A program made the position numbers and the translations under genes. From an uncultured Gammaproteobacteria bacterium (lineage in GTDB: Bacteria > Pseudomonadota > Gammaproteobacteria > Pseudomonadales > Pseudohongiellaceae): a DNA stretch of 64,000 nt. The notes under the pieces were generated by a model. The model saw only the letters and a list, made by a program, of their open reading frames with translations, was not told the origin of the DNA and made no database searches. The stretch lies in the NCBI GenBank assembly GCA_913060495.1, contig CAJXRP010000002.1, forward strand, positions 177,110-241,109. The letters run 5' to 3'. Every line of letters begins with the position of its first letter. Position 1 is the first letter of the stretch. Positions 52,797 to 62,308 of the stretch are shown here, piece after piece.

Positions 52797-53837
52797 CTAA
52801 GCAGTAACCAGAACTTGACGTCCCTGTACTTTGCCTGCCTTGAGGTCCGCTAAAGCCTCAGAAACCTCAGACAACGGTCGTTCTTGGATCTCGATTGGAG
52901 CGATCTTACCCGCTCGCACTAACTCCATGAGCTCAGCCATATCTTGCGGCGTTCCTACATAACTGCCTTGAATCACTCGTGCATTCATTGGCAGGAAAGG
53001 AATAGGTATGTTCAGTGCCCCGCCGTACAGGCCGATGATGACTAACATGCCCCCCTTACGCAGGCAGCCCAGACCGTAATTCACCGACGCTTCTGCGCCT
53101 ACAAAATCCAGCACCGCGTACGCACCACCGGTTACTTTACGTAGCTCTTTCGAAGTCTGTGGATCGGAAGAATTGAATGTTCGCGTCACACCGAGTTCCC
53201 GCGCTGCTGCTAACTTCGACTCATCAATATCCACCACGATCGGGTCGATACCCATAGATGAGATCGCGATCTGAATTGCCATCATACCAACGCCGCCAGC
53301 ACCGATGATGACAACAGCATCATCAGCGTGTAACTCACCCACTTTCTTTAGCGCAGCGTAGGCGGTGAGACCGGAGCAGGCATAAGTGGCGGCCAAAGAG
53401 TCAGGCACATCACCTTTATCGAACAAGTAACGGCCGTGAGGAATCATCACGTGATCAGCAAAACCACCGTGAACTACAATACCCAGCGCGCGACCAGGTG
53501 TGCAGAGCTGTTCTTCACCGCGCTTACACGTCGCACATTCGCCACAGCCTATCCAAGGATAGACTACTCGCCGATCGCCAACTTCTACACCCTGAGCATC
53601 AGGACCTACAGCAACCACTTCACCAAAAATCTCATGACCCAGCACCATGCCCTCTCGACCAACTTGAAGCTGCTTATCGTTGCCGAGATTAAAAACACCG
53701 TCATGCATGTGTATATCGGAGTGACATACACCGCAGGCAATTGTCTTAACCAACACTTCGGTACCTTGAGGTGTTGGCGTCTCTGACTCTACTTCTACCA
53801 GAGTCGCACCTGGGGAAGCGGTTTGATATGAAATCAT
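52797..53837 (-). CDS. Zinc-dependent alcohol dehydrogenase
   Basis: The 346 residues belong to the medium-chain dehydrogenase/reductase family. Catalytic zinc ligands are Cys and His in CGVCHSDIHMHDG and LGHEIFGEV; structural zinc ligands are four Cys in CGECATCKRGEEQLC. The NAD-binding Rossmann motif is GAGGVGMMAIQIA. Together with the acyl-CoA enzymes it could oxidise an alcohol on the way to an acyl-CoA. AGAGG precedes ATG 53837. Confidence 0.92.
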   Translation of the reverse strand: MISYQTASPGATLVEVESETPTPQGTEVLVKTIACGVCHSDIHMHDGVFNLGNDKQLQVGREGMVLGHEIFGEVVAVGPDAQGVEVGDRRVVYPWIGCGECATCKRGEEQLCTPGRALGIVVHGGFADHVMIPHGRYLFDKGDVPDSLAATYACSGLTAYAALKKVGELHADDAVVIIGAGGVGMMAIQIAISSMGIDPIVVDIDESKLAAARELGVTRTFNSSDPQTSKELRKVTGGAYAVLDFVGAEASVNYGLGCLRKGGMLVIIGLYGGALNIPIPFLPMNARVIQGSYVGTPQDMAELMELVRAGKIAPIEIQERPLSEVSEALADLKAGKVQGRQVLVTA

Positions 53838-53901
53838 GTTGTAGCCTCTTCTATAAATTCATGTGAGTGAAAAATGGGAATTAACTCTCTTAACGAGAGT
53901 T

Positions 53902-56007
53902 CTATCCGTTTTCCCGGCCCCATTCAGCGAAAGTCTTACCTTCTTTCGCTAGCTTTTCCAGAAGCGGAGCCGGCTTCCAATACATCTCACCGTCGCGCTC
54001 TCTGAATTCACAGATTTTATCGTAGACTTTCTTCAGTCCGACCTGATCGGCATAGTGCATCGGCCCGCCTTTAGCTGCTGGGAATGCATACCCAAACACG
54101 TAGACAACATCAATATCACTAGGACGCTGAGCGATCCCCTCTTCGAGAATCAGTGCGCCTTCATTGATTAACGGGTAGAGACAACGCTGTAAAATTTCGT
54201 CATCGGAAATATCTCGCTGCTCGAGATTTAACTTCGCAGCTTCTTCTTTAATCATCGACTCAACTTCAGGGTCTGATAGGCGACGTCTGGTCTCGGGGTC
54301 GTATTTATAAAAGCCAGAGCCAGTCTTCTGACCAAATCGACCCATCTCAACTAGCAACGTACCCATGCGATAGAGCTTTGGATCGTCTGGTAAATCCGTA
54401 CGCCCCTCGCGTGCCTTATAGCCAACATCCAAACCTGCTAGGTCACCCATGGCCAAGGGGCCCATTGCCATACCGAATTTTTCTAATGCCGAATCAACTT
54501 GTGCTGGGGTGCAGCCATCCATCAATAGCATCTGCGCTTCGCGGCCGTAACCACCAAGCATGCGATTACCAATGAAGCCGTAACACACTCTCGAAAGTGC
54601 ACAGACCTTGCCAATCTTCTTGCCAATTTTCATAGACGTAGCTAGGGCATCGTCGGCTGTCTTCTCGCCGCGCACGATCTCCAATAGTTTCATCACATTA
54701 GCTGGGCTAAAGAAGTGCAGTCCCAACACATCCTGTGGACGGTTAGTCGCAGCAGCGATAGCATCCACATCCTGATAGGAGGTGTTTGTAGCTAAGATTG
54801 CACCTGGCTTACAAACAGCATCCAGTTTCGCAAAAATTTCTTTCTTCAATTCCAGGTTTTCGAAGACAGCTTCGATAACGAGATCCACATCAGCCAAATC
54901 TGCGTAATCTGTTGTACCCGAAATTGTGCTGATCAACTGCTCCATCTTGTCTGCAGGGAGCTTCCCCTTCTGGACGGTAATGCTGTAGTTCTTGCGAATG
55001 ATGTTCATGCCACGCTCAAGCGCTTCGTCATTTATTTCTACCATGACAACTGGAATGCCTACATTCGCGAAGCACATTGCAATGCCGCCACCCATGGTTC
55101 CACCGCCGATGATGGCAACTTTCTTGATATCTCTAAGGGGAGTATCTTTAGGCAGATCCTTAATCTTCGCAGCCTGTCGCTCGGCGAAAAAGATATGCCG
55201 CATAGCTGCCGACTCTGGAGACATAACCAATTCGCGGAACAATTCTCGCTCACGCTCCAAGCCTTCATCCATTGGCAAATTAACCGCCGCCTCTATGCAA
55301 GACACGATCTTGTCTGGAGCTATCTGACCACGGGCACGCTTGGCTAGCTTCTTTCTAGCTGCATCGAAGAAGCCAGGCTCAATCGTTGCTGGGTCGATAG
55401 TAATATCACGAATTCTTTTCAGTGGGGCACCAGCGGTGACTAATTCACCCGCATACTTAACTGCCGCCGCCTGCAGGTCATCACCTTCGACGATCTCGTC
55501 CACCAGACCCATGCCATTAGCCTTGCCTGCGGCAATCGGGTTGCCGCTGGTAATCATATCAAGTGCAGCCTGCACTCCTGCTATGCGCGGCACACGCTGT
55601 GTTCCGCCGGCACCTGGAAGTAAGCCCAACTTAACCTCGGGCAGACCAACTTTTGCCGAGGCAATAGCACAACGGTAGTGACAGGCAAGGGCAACTTCAA
55701 AGCCTCCGCCTAGCGCCGTGCCATGAATCGCGGCGATTACTGGTATCGATGAATTCTCTATAGCCGAGAGCACTTCGGGTAGACCGGGCTCCATCGGCGG
55801 CTTACCAAACTCAGTGATATCTGCACCAGCAATAAAGGTACGACCGTCACAGCGGAGCACCACAGCTTCGGATGCATCTTCCTGCGCAGCATTCACCGCA
55901 TTTAGGATACCTTCACGTACTGCTTGTGAAAGCGCGTTTACTGGTGGGCTGTTAACACTTATTACGCCAATATTTCCAACTAATTCATAACTAACGACAT
56001 TCGACAT
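53902..56007 (-). CDS. Bifunctional enoyl-CoA hydratase/3-hydroxyacyl-CoA dehydrogenase
   Basis: The 701 residues join an N-terminal crotonase domain (ALGGGFEVALACHYRCAIAS, GLLPGAGGTQRVPRIAG) with a NAD-binding 3-hydroxyacyl-CoA dehydrogenase (IGGGTMGGGIAMCFANVGIP near residue 300, then LGLHFFSPANVMKLLEIVRG). The order is that of FadJ/FadB and peroxisomal multifunctional enzymes. It performs the hydration and oxidation steps of beta-oxidation, and the thiolase next door completes the cycle. Confidence 0.93.
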   Translation of the reverse strand: MSNVVSYELVGNIGVISVNSPPVNALSQAVREGILNAVNAAQEDASEAVVLRCDGRTFIAGADITEFGKPPMEPGLPEVLSAIENSSIPVIAAIHGTALGGGFEVALACHYRCAIASAKVGLPEVKLGLLPGAGGTQRVPRIAGVQAALDMITSGNPIAAGKANGMGLVDEIVEGDDLQAAAVKYAGELVTAGAPLKRIRDITIDPATIEPGFFDAARKKLAKRARGQIAPDKIVSCIEAAVNLPMDEGLERERELFRELVMSPESAAMRHIFFAERQAAKIKDLPKDTPLRDIKKVAIIGGGTMGGGIAMCFANVGIPVVMVEINDEALERGMNIIRKNYSITVQKGKLPADKMEQLISTISGTTDYADLADVDLVIEAVFENLELKKEIFAKLDAVCKPGAILATNTSYQDVDAIAAATNRPQDVLGLHFFSPANVMKLLEIVRGEKTADDALATSMKIGKKIGKVCALSRVCYGFIGNRMLGGYGREAQMLLMDGCTPAQVDSALEKFGMAMGPLAMGDLAGLDVGYKAREGRTDLPDDPKLYRMGTLLVEMGRFGQKTGSGFYKYDPETRRRLSDPEVESMIKEEAAKLNLEQRDISDDEILQRCLYPLINEGALILEEGIAQRPSDIDVVYVFGYAFPAAKGGPMHYADQVGLKKVYDKICEFRERDGEMYWKPAPLLEKLAKEGKTFAEWGRENG

Positions 56008-56068
56008 GTTTAATTCCTGTATTGCTATTTTGCTTGTAAGAAGTACTGCTCAATTTTTAATTGCTGAT

Positions 56069-57289
56069 TCAATCAACTCTCTCAAGAATCGCGGCGACGC
56101 CCTGACCGATTCCAATACAGAGACTGATGGCTGCATAGCGGCCACCGGTTCTTTCTAATTGACGCATCGCAGTGATCGCGATTCTCGCGCCCGAGGCTCC
56201 TAGTGGATGACCCAAGGCTATCGCACCACCGTTTGGATTTACGCGGGAGTCACTAAAATCAACTTCCAACATTTTCAAACAGCCAAGAACCTGCGCTGAA
56301 AATGCCTCGTTAATCTCAATAATATCCATGTCTTTCAGTTCTAGGTTCGCGCGCGCCAGCGCCTTGCGAATTGCGAACACGGGACCAAGCCCCATGACCC
56401 GCGGCTCAACACCAGCAACAGCGCCGGCGATGATACGCACGCGTGGCTTAACCGAATATTTTTCGCCTATAGCGGCGCTGCCCACTATAAGTGCTGCTGC
56501 GCCGTCATTGATGCCACTCGCGCTGCCTGCTGTAACTACACCATCTGGAAATATCGAACGCAGCCCCGAAAGTACTTCTACTGAAGAAGACGGTCGTGGA
56601 TGCTCATCTGCATCGACTGTTAGATCAGGCTTCTTTCGACCCTGGGGTACATCGATAGCAATGATCTCATCTTTGAAGAAACCGTCGGCTCGGGCTGCCT
56701 CGTATTTGGTCTGAGACGCAGCGGCGAAAACATCGCTCTCCTCTCTAGTAATATCCAGATCACTCGCAATATTATCCGCCGTCTGCGGCATTGTGTCGTT
56801 ACCAAACTCGGCTGCATAGGCAGGGTTTGTAAATCTTGCACCTAGTGTGCTGTCTGCGATTTGCTGCCCACGATCGAACGCTGTCTGCGCCTTGGACATA
56901 ACGATTGGCGCTCTACTCATAGACTCAACGCCACCGGCGAGAAATAATTCACCCTCGCCTGCTTTAACACCTCTAGCCGCATCTAACGTTGCTGCCAAAC
57001 CCGAACCGCAAAGCCTATTCACCGTGAGTCCTGCAACAGACGTTGGCATACCTGCTCGAAGTGCGGCAAAACGCGCAACATTGCGGCAATCCTCCCCGGC
57101 ACCATTGGTATTACCCATAATTACATCTTCATAGGCTGCAGCTTCGAAGGCATTGCGCTCAACAACGGATTTGATTGCGTGTGCCAATAGATCATCTGGA
57201 CGAACCGGAGAAAGTCCTCCCGCATGTCGACCAAAGGCGGTACGACCACCGTCATAAATAAAGGCATCTCGCTGAGAATTATCAGACAT
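56069..57289 (-). CDS. Acetyl-CoA acyltransferase (thiolase), FadA/PaaJ type
   Basis: The 406 residues have nucleophilic Cys in VNRLCGSGLAATLDAA near residue 92, NEAFSAQVLG, GHPLGASGARIAITAMRQLE and the final CIGIGQGVAAILE. This NRLCGSG motif is that of degradative thiolases. It is the first gene of the operon running down to 48521 and cleaves 3-oxoacyl-CoA from the upstream steps. The next gene starts 61 bases after its stop. Confidence 0.93.
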   Translation of the reverse strand: MSDNSQRDAFIYDGGRTAFGRHAGGLSPVRPDDLLAHAIKSVVERNAFEAAAYEDVIMGNTNGAGEDCRNVARFAALRAGMPTSVAGLTVNRLCGSGLAATLDAARGVKAGEGELFLAGGVESMSRAPIVMSKAQTAFDRGQQIADSTLGARFTNPAYAAEFGNDTMPQTADNIASDLDITREESDVFAAASQTKYEAARADGFFKDEIIAIDVPQGRKKPDLTVDADEHPRPSSSVEVLSGLRSIFPDGVVTAGSASGINDGAAALIVGSAAIGEKYSVKPRVRIIAGAVAGVEPRVMGLGPVFAIRKALARANLELKDMDIIEINEAFSAQVLGCLKMLEVDFSDSRVNPNGGAIALGHPLGASGARIAITAMRQLERTGGRYAAISLCIGIGQGVAAILERVD

Positions 57290-57721
57290 GTTTCACTCTC
57301 ACTCTGTTTTTGTAGGTGGGGGAAATTCTTAAAATGGAAATCAGTACTGAATTTCTTTCTCGCATTACTCATAATTTGTTAAGTAGGCGACATGCTCTAG
57401 CCCGGCCTTGTAGATATTTAAGCCAGTCCTTCGCGATAGCGGCCTTGGACTCCCCCTGAATCCAACACCAAACCTCGATCTGCAACAAAAAACACCTGCA
57501 TTGCAGAGGCAAGGCCAAACATTCTAGCATAGCCATTAAGGCTAGGGTATTGAGCCTAACTCCAGTAATTGCGCCGCATGCAGTCGCATCACATAGACAA
57601 TTATGCTAGCTTAAAGCCGATATCACCTGAGCCTTCTAGCCCTGCGACAAGCACGCAATAACAAGGCAAAAAGCTCAGATTTCGGCAACAACGCTAATTC
57701 GGAAATTCAGGCAAAAACCCA
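57290..57721. other. Divergent promoter region of two acyl-CoA catabolic units
   Basis: This 432-base gap separates the beta-oxidation operon (minus strand, first gene 56069-57289) from the acyl-CoA dehydrogenase at 57722. It has no supportable gene. It should hold the promoters of both units, and perhaps a binding site for a fatty-acid-responsive regulator, but no site was recognised by eye. Confidence 0.5.
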
Positions 57722-58870
57722 ATGATACGAGACCCAGAAACACTCAAACAGCTGGTAGATATAATCGAGCGCTTCGTGAGCGAAAGATTAATTCCCGCCG
57801 AGAACCAAATGGCCGAAGAGGGCAAACTACCCGAGGCCCTACTCGAAGAGATGAAAAACCTAGGCTTATTCGGCCTGACCATCCCAGAAGAATATGGCGG
57901 CTTGGGACTGACAATGGAGGAAGAACTCCTCGTCTCGATGGCCCTAGGCCATACCTCCCCTGCTTTTCGCTCCATCCTAGGAACAAATAACGGCATCGGC
58001 TCTGCTGCCATCGTTTTTGCCGGCACTGAGGCACAAAAACAAAAATATCTGCCCAAATATGCGAGCGGTGAATGGGTAAGTTGTTTCTGCCTGACAGAGC
58101 CGGAAGCAGGCTCAGATGCGGCGTCTCTGAGAACCACCGCAAGACGCGACGGCGATGAGTACATTCTAAATGGAACGAAACGCTATATCACCAACGCAGC
58201 AGTTGCCGACACGTTCAATGTTATGGCGCGAACCAATCCTGACATCAAAGGGGCTCGGGGCATCTCATCGTTTATAGTGGAAAAGGGATCACCCGGCATC
58301 ACGCTAGGCCCCATCGACAAAAAAATGGGTCAATCTGGCTCCATGACTTGTGACGTCATCTTCGAAGACTGTCGCGTTCCCGCCGAGAACATTATTGGCG
58401 AGGAAGGCACTGGCTTTATCACTGCAATGCAGGTTCTGGACCGCGGTCGCTTGCACATATCGGGTGTCAGCGTCGGTGTCGCTAAGCGTCTTATCAAAGA
58501 CGCGCTGGACTATGCAATGCAACGTAAACAGTTCGGGGTACCCCTGTCTGACCAACAACTCATCCAGGCGATGCTTGCCGATTCTCAAACAGAAACTTAT
58601 GCTGCCGAATGTATGATTTTAGAAACGGCCCGTAAACGAGATAATGGCGAAAATGTCAGCACCGAATCTTCGGCGTGTAAATTGTTTGCCACGGAAATGG
58701 TTGGCCGAGTTGCCGACCGTGCCGTCCAAATTCATGGTGGTGCAGGCTACATGTCAGAGTATGCTGTAGAGAGGTTCTATCGCGATGTTCGCTTGTTCCG
58801 CCTATACGAAGGCACGAGTCAGATACAGCAAATTATCATCGCTCGCAATATGATCAAGGACGCACAGTAG
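57722..58870 (+). CDS. Acyl-CoA dehydrogenase
   Basis: The 382 residues form a complete homotetramer-type ACAD: LTEPEAGSDAASLRTTARRD (FAD/substrate), NGTKRYITNA, IQAMLADSQTETYAAECM, IHGGAGYMSEYAVERFYRDV and the catalytic glutamate in RLYEGTSQIQQIIIAR near residue 365. It oxidises an acyl-CoA with FAD and ETF. It faces away from the beta-oxidation operon and is followed after seven bases by an ion-channel gene, so the two may be one transcript. Confidence 0.92.
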   Translation: MIRDPETLKQLVDIIERFVSERLIPAENQMAEEGKLPEALLEEMKNLGLFGLTIPEEYGGLGLTMEEELLVSMALGHTSPAFRSILGTNNGIGSAAIVFAGTEAQKQKYLPKYASGEWVSCFCLTEPEAGSDAASLRTTARRDGDEYILNGTKRYITNAAVADTFNVMARTNPDIKGARGISSFIVEKGSPGITLGPIDKKMGQSGSMTCDVIFEDCRVPAENIIGEEGTGFITAMQVLDRGRLHISGVSVGVAKRLIKDALDYAMQRKQFGVPLSDQQLIQAMLADSQTETYAAECMILETARKRDNGENVSTESSACKLFATEMVGRVADRAVQIHGGAGYMSEYAVERFYRDVRLFRLYEGTSQIQQIIIARNMIKDAQ

Positions 58871-58877
58871 ATCAGCA

Positions 58878-59711
58878 TTGAATAGTCAAAGCAAAGCACA
58901 GAAGAAAGTCTATGATGTGATTTTCGGTTACGAATCGAGGGCTGGCAGGTGGTTCGATATCCTGCTTATCGTACTGATAGTCATCAGCGTCTCAGCGGTA
59001 CTTCTCGATTCGATAGCTTCTATGCATGCGCGCTACGGCGAACTACTCTATCAATTCGAACTGATGTTCACGGTGCTGTTTACCATCGAATATGTGCTGC
59101 GTTTATATAGCACTCCCGACAAGCGTCGCTACATATTTAGTTTCTACGGCGTGGTTGATCTGCTCTCTTTGCTGCCAACTTATATCGCCCTCTTTTACCC
59201 GTCTGCGGTATACCTCATCGTTGTGCGCATCATGCGCGTCCTGCGCGTATTTAGAATCTTGAAACTTATGCGCTATATGGGTGAGGCGAATATGCTTTAC
59301 GCCGCGCTGCTGCAAGCACGTCGAAAGATATTTGTGTTCCTGTTTTCAGTAGTCACCCTCATCATCATTTTCGGCGCTCTGATGTTCATCATAGAGGGTG
59401 GAGAGAATGGTTTTGATAGCATTCCGGAATCTATCTATTGGGCTATCGTTACCATCACCACCGTAGGCTATGGTGATATCGCACCGCAAACCCCCCTTGG
59501 GCAATTCGTTGCAGCAATCGCAATGATTTGTGGTTACGCCATCATTGCAGTTCCAACCGGCATAATCGGTGCTGAACTTATGCAACAGGTACAGGATCGC
59601 GGCAAAATACCTAAAACTCAGGACAGCGAATGCACGAGCTGCAAAGCAACTGGGCATGATTTAGATGCTCGTCACTGCAAATATTGCGGCAACCTAATAC
59701 AGCAAAAATAA
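58878..59711 (+). CDS. Voltage-gated potassium channel (Kv-like) with C-terminal zinc ribbon
   Basis: The 277 residues have six membrane helices. The voltage-sensor helix is RIMRVLRVFRILKLMRYM and the pore filter is TITTVGYGD, selective for K+. The C-terminal 30 residues carry two CxxC pairs, CTSCKATGHDLDARHCKYCG, a probable zinc ribbon not found in simple Kv channels. Translation seems to start at TTG 58878, though no good ribosome binding site is seen. It follows the acyl-CoA dehydrogenase closely and precedes uspA. Confidence 0.88.
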   Translation: MNSQSKAQKKVYDVIFGYESRAGRWFDILLIVLIVISVSAVLLDSIASMHARYGELLYQFELMFTVLFTIEYVLRLYSTPDKRRYIFSFYGVVDLLSLLPTYIALFYPSAVYLIVVRIMRVLRVFRILKLMRYMGEANMLYAALLQARRKIFVFLFSVVTLIIIFGALMFIIEGGENGFDSIPESIYWAIVTITTVGYGDIAPQTPLGQFVAAIAMICGYAIIAVPTGIIGAELMQQVQDRGKIPKTQDSECTSCKATGHDLDARHCKYCGNLIQQK

Positions 59712-59789
59712 GCCCTAGACAGTTCAGTTCCCTTTCCCGCCTATTAGTGCACAAGTAGATTTACGCTTTTTTCTACTATCGTTCCCTGC

Positions 59790-59803
59790 TTGACATACAT
59801 CAA
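59790..59803 (+). promoter_or_regulatory. FNR/ANR box upstream of uspA
   Basis: TTGACATACATCAA matches the FNR consensus TTGAT-N4-ATCAA with one mismatch. It lies 86 bases upstream of the uspA start. A class II position at -41.5 would put the transcription start near 59838, leaving a leader of about 50 bases. An FNR-type regulator is encoded one gene downstream. Confidence 0.65.
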
Positions 59804-59889
59804 GGGACTACCCGAAGATAAAGGGTGCAATAGAGTTATAGAATCACGTCCCATAGTTTAGGCTCGAGGAGAGCTGAGGAAAAAACATC

Positions 59890-60324
59890 ATGTATAAAAA
59901 CATACTAGTAGCGGTAGACTTATCTAAAGACTCCCTAAAAGTAATCGACAAGGCAGTAGCTGCAGCAAACGGTAGCAACAGCAACATCCATCTCGCCCAT
60001 GTCGTGGAGCCAGTTGCTGCGGCGTATAGCATGGACATCTATGCCGTTAACATTAATGAGCTTCAGCAAGAAGCGATTGCAATGGCTGACCAGAAGCTGA
60101 AAGAAATCGCTAAGCGACTAGGTATAGATGAAACAAAAGTACACACGCTATTGGGCGCACCTGGGCCAGAAGTTAGAAATCTCGCCGCTGAGGTTAATGC
60201 CGACGCTATAGTCATCGGTAGTCACGGACATTCAGGCTGGAAAATTCTACTCGGGTCTACCGCCATCAAGGTATTACATGGTGCAACCTGTGATGTACTA
60301 ACCGTCTACGTAGGCGACGAATAA
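59890..60324 (+). CDS. Universal stress protein UspA family
   Basis: The 144 residues form one Usp domain beginning MYKNILVAVDLSKDSLKVID and ending with the ATP-binding motif G-2x-G-9x-G(S/T) in GSHGHSGWKILLGSTAI. ATP-binding Usp proteins act in stress survival, often under low oxygen. The FNR box upstream and the FNR regulator downstream suggest induction when oxygen falls. GAGG lies ten bases before ATG. Confidence 0.92.
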   Translation: MYKNILVAVDLSKDSLKVIDKAVAAANGSNSNIHLAHVVEPVAAAYSMDIYAVNINELQQEAIAMADQKLKEIAKRLGIDETKVHTLLGAPGPEVRNLAAEVNADAIVIGSHGHSGWKILLGSTAIKVLHGATCDVLTVYVGDE

Positions 60325-60541
60325 GGAAACGAGAACGAGAACTATTTAGCTGCAAAGAATTGCAGTATTGATCGTTCACATATTAAGATTACGACAACCA
60401 TGCCAAGGGATTCCCAGCGGCATGGTTCTTGGCTGTCCGCTCGAAACACCATATTCAAATTGTATAGCCATCCGTTTAGTGGCACAATTCTCGTATAGAG
60501 ACACGATTCGGTTCGAACCCGAATTAACGAGAGCATAAAAA

Positions 60542-61354
60542 GTGGCCAATCCAGTAGCAACGAACGAAGAACTTGAAGCACGCCGACTCGCCGCACAGGA
60601 GGATATAATTCCTACCCGCCCAAGCGCGACCGTGCATAAGATTTGCCCCCATAATTCCTCCGTATCTTGCTCCAGTTGCCGCCTAAACGAACTCTGTCTT
60701 CCTATCGCTCTAAACAAGTCCGACATACATCAACTTGACGCCATAGTAGAAAGAAACCGTCCCTTCAAGAAAGGCGATCACCTGTACCGTCAGAGTGATG
60801 AATTTAAGTCGGTTTATGCCGTTCGCTCAGGTAGCTTTAAGTCTTATTTTTTAAGCGACAGCGGTCAGGGTCGAGTTACAGGATTCTATCTGCCAGGCGA
60901 GATTATCGGCATGGATGGAATCTCAAGCAAAAAATACGCAAATTCCACATCCGCACTCGAGCATTCTTCTATCTGCGAAATTCCCTTTTCACAGCTGGAA
61001 AAACTCAGCCAGGAATTGCCCAGCCTCCAACATCATTTCTTTGCGATAATGGGCAATGAGATAGCGAAAGACCAACAGGTGCATACACTTCTCAGTAGCT
61101 ATACCGCCGAGGAACGCACTGCATCCTTTCTTCTAGGCCTGTCGAGCCGTTATGCTCGCGTATCCTTGTCCCCATCTCGATTCTTGCTCTCGATGACTCG
61201 CGGTGATATCGGGGAATATTTGGGACTGACTGTTGAAACCGTTAGCCGCATCTTCACTTCCTTGCAGAAGAAAGGCCTAATAAGCGTTAACAATAGAGAG
61301 ATAGAGCTACTCGATATCGAAAGTCTTCGACAGATCCTCACCAAGGGCACTTAA
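60542..61354 (+). CDS. fnr: FNR-type oxygen-sensing transcription factor
   Basis: The 270 residues start at GTG 60542. The four cysteines for an oxygen-labile [4Fe-4S] cluster match E. coli FNR spacing: C43, C46 and C52 (CSSCRLNELC), and C145 (HSSICEIPF) 93 residues later, as C29 to C122. An extra C35 precedes them. The cNMP-type beta roll, the dimer helix and the helix-turn-helix TRGDIGEYLGLTVETVSRIF follow; the recognition helix has E-x-x-S-R, which reads the TTGAT half site. It activates or represses genes under low oxygen, plausibly including uspA upstream. FNR in pseudomonads is called Anr. Confidence 0.93.
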   Translation: MANPVATNEELEARRLAAQEDIIPTRPSATVHKICPHNSSVSCSSCRLNELCLPIALNKSDIHQLDAIVERNRPFKKGDHLYRQSDEFKSVYAVRSGSFKSYFLSDSGQGRVTGFYLPGEIIGMDGISSKKYANSTSALEHSSICEIPFSQLEKLSQELPSLQHHFFAIMGNEIAKDQQVHTLLSSYTAEERTASFLLGLSSRYARVSLSPSRFLLSMTRGDIGEYLGLTVETVSRIFTSLQKKGLISVNNREIELLDIESLRQILTKGT

Positions 61355-61402
61355 GCAAACCACCTTCGACCCCTAGCTTTACAAACCAAAGCAAGTTCTT
61401 TT

Positions 61403-62308
61403 CTAATTGCCCTGCAGTAAATTCGCCGGGGCATATTGATCGGTAAGAACACGACGACTCATATCCCAATCAACACGCGTAGATAGTCGATTAGGGTACT
61501 CGAGCAATGGCACTCCATATTTTTCCAGCGAAGGCGCTAGAGACTGCGCTCGTGTAGTTAGGTTTCCACGAGGTGGTAACGGGTCTAACTGCGTAATTAT
61601 CAAGCGATTACCACTATTGGGTAACTTGAAGTTGAAGAACTCTCCAAAGACACGCTGATACGTTACCGATTCATGATCATAAAATCGACTTGTAGAGAAC
61701 GTATTCGCAACCAACACTGCATCTTCCGTCATAATCTGCTTAATCTCTCCAAGGAACTCTTGGGTCAGCAAATGTTCAGGTATGTAGTCACCACCGAAAG
61801 CATCTAGGATTATGAAGTCGTACTTCTCTCCAAGAATACCGGCCCGCTTCACGAACACCCTAGCGTCGTTGACCGAAACGCTCATGTTCGCGTTCTCTTC
61901 AAAAAAGAAAAATTCCTTCGCGACATTCACTACTGCTTGATCAACCTCGACCACATCGATCTGCGCATCGGGAAATAGATCATTGAATGCTAGAGGAAGA
62001 GTGCCTCCGCCTAGCCCTGCAATTAGAATCTTCTTCGGCTCTGGAGTCAAAAGCAATCCAGCGAAACTCATCTTGGTATAGCTAAATATCAACTCATCAC
62101 GGTTATTCACATCGACGCAGGTTTGATTTCTATCCCCTCGATGCACATTGAATATCAGACAACGTCTATCGCCCGTTTGCACGACATTGATATCGCGATA
62201 CAACGACTTTTCTTCATGAATCACTTCCGCCGCAACAAGAGACTGCGTAACTGCAAGCAATCCACAGATTGAAAGAAATGGAAGTAGTAACCTAAGTTTG
62301 TTTTTCAT
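61403..62308 (-). CDS. Exported spermidine-synthase-like methyltransferase-fold protein
   Basis: The 301 residues have a signal peptide (LRLLLPFLSICGLLAVTQSL-VAA), then a spermidine-synthase fold with the SAM-site-like motif IAGLGGGTLPLAF near residue 95 and DVVEVDQAVVNVAKEFF. The catalytic aspartate motif of true aminopropyltransferases (DSxDPxGP) is replaced by DAFGGDYIPEHLLTQEF. Export of a SAM-type enzyme is unusual, since SAM is cytoplasmic. It overlaps the upstream membrane gene by 17 bases; in relatives the two are one fused protein. It probably does not make spermidine. Confidence 0.82.
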   Translation of the reverse strand: MKNKLRLLLPFLSICGLLAVTQSLVAAEVIHEEKSLYRDINVVQTGDRRCLIFNVHRGDRNQTCVDVNNRDELIFSYTKMSFAGLLLTPEPKKILIAGLGGGTLPLAFNDLFPDAQIDVVEVDQAVVNVAKEFFFFEENANMSVSVNDARVFVKRAGILGEKYDFIILDAFGGDYIPEHLLTQEFLGEIKQIMTEDAVLVANTFSTSRFYDHESVTYQRVFGEFFNFKLPNSGNRLIITQLDPLPPRGNLTTRAQSLAPSLEKYGVPLLEYPNRLSTRVDWDMSRRVLTDQYAPANLLQGN

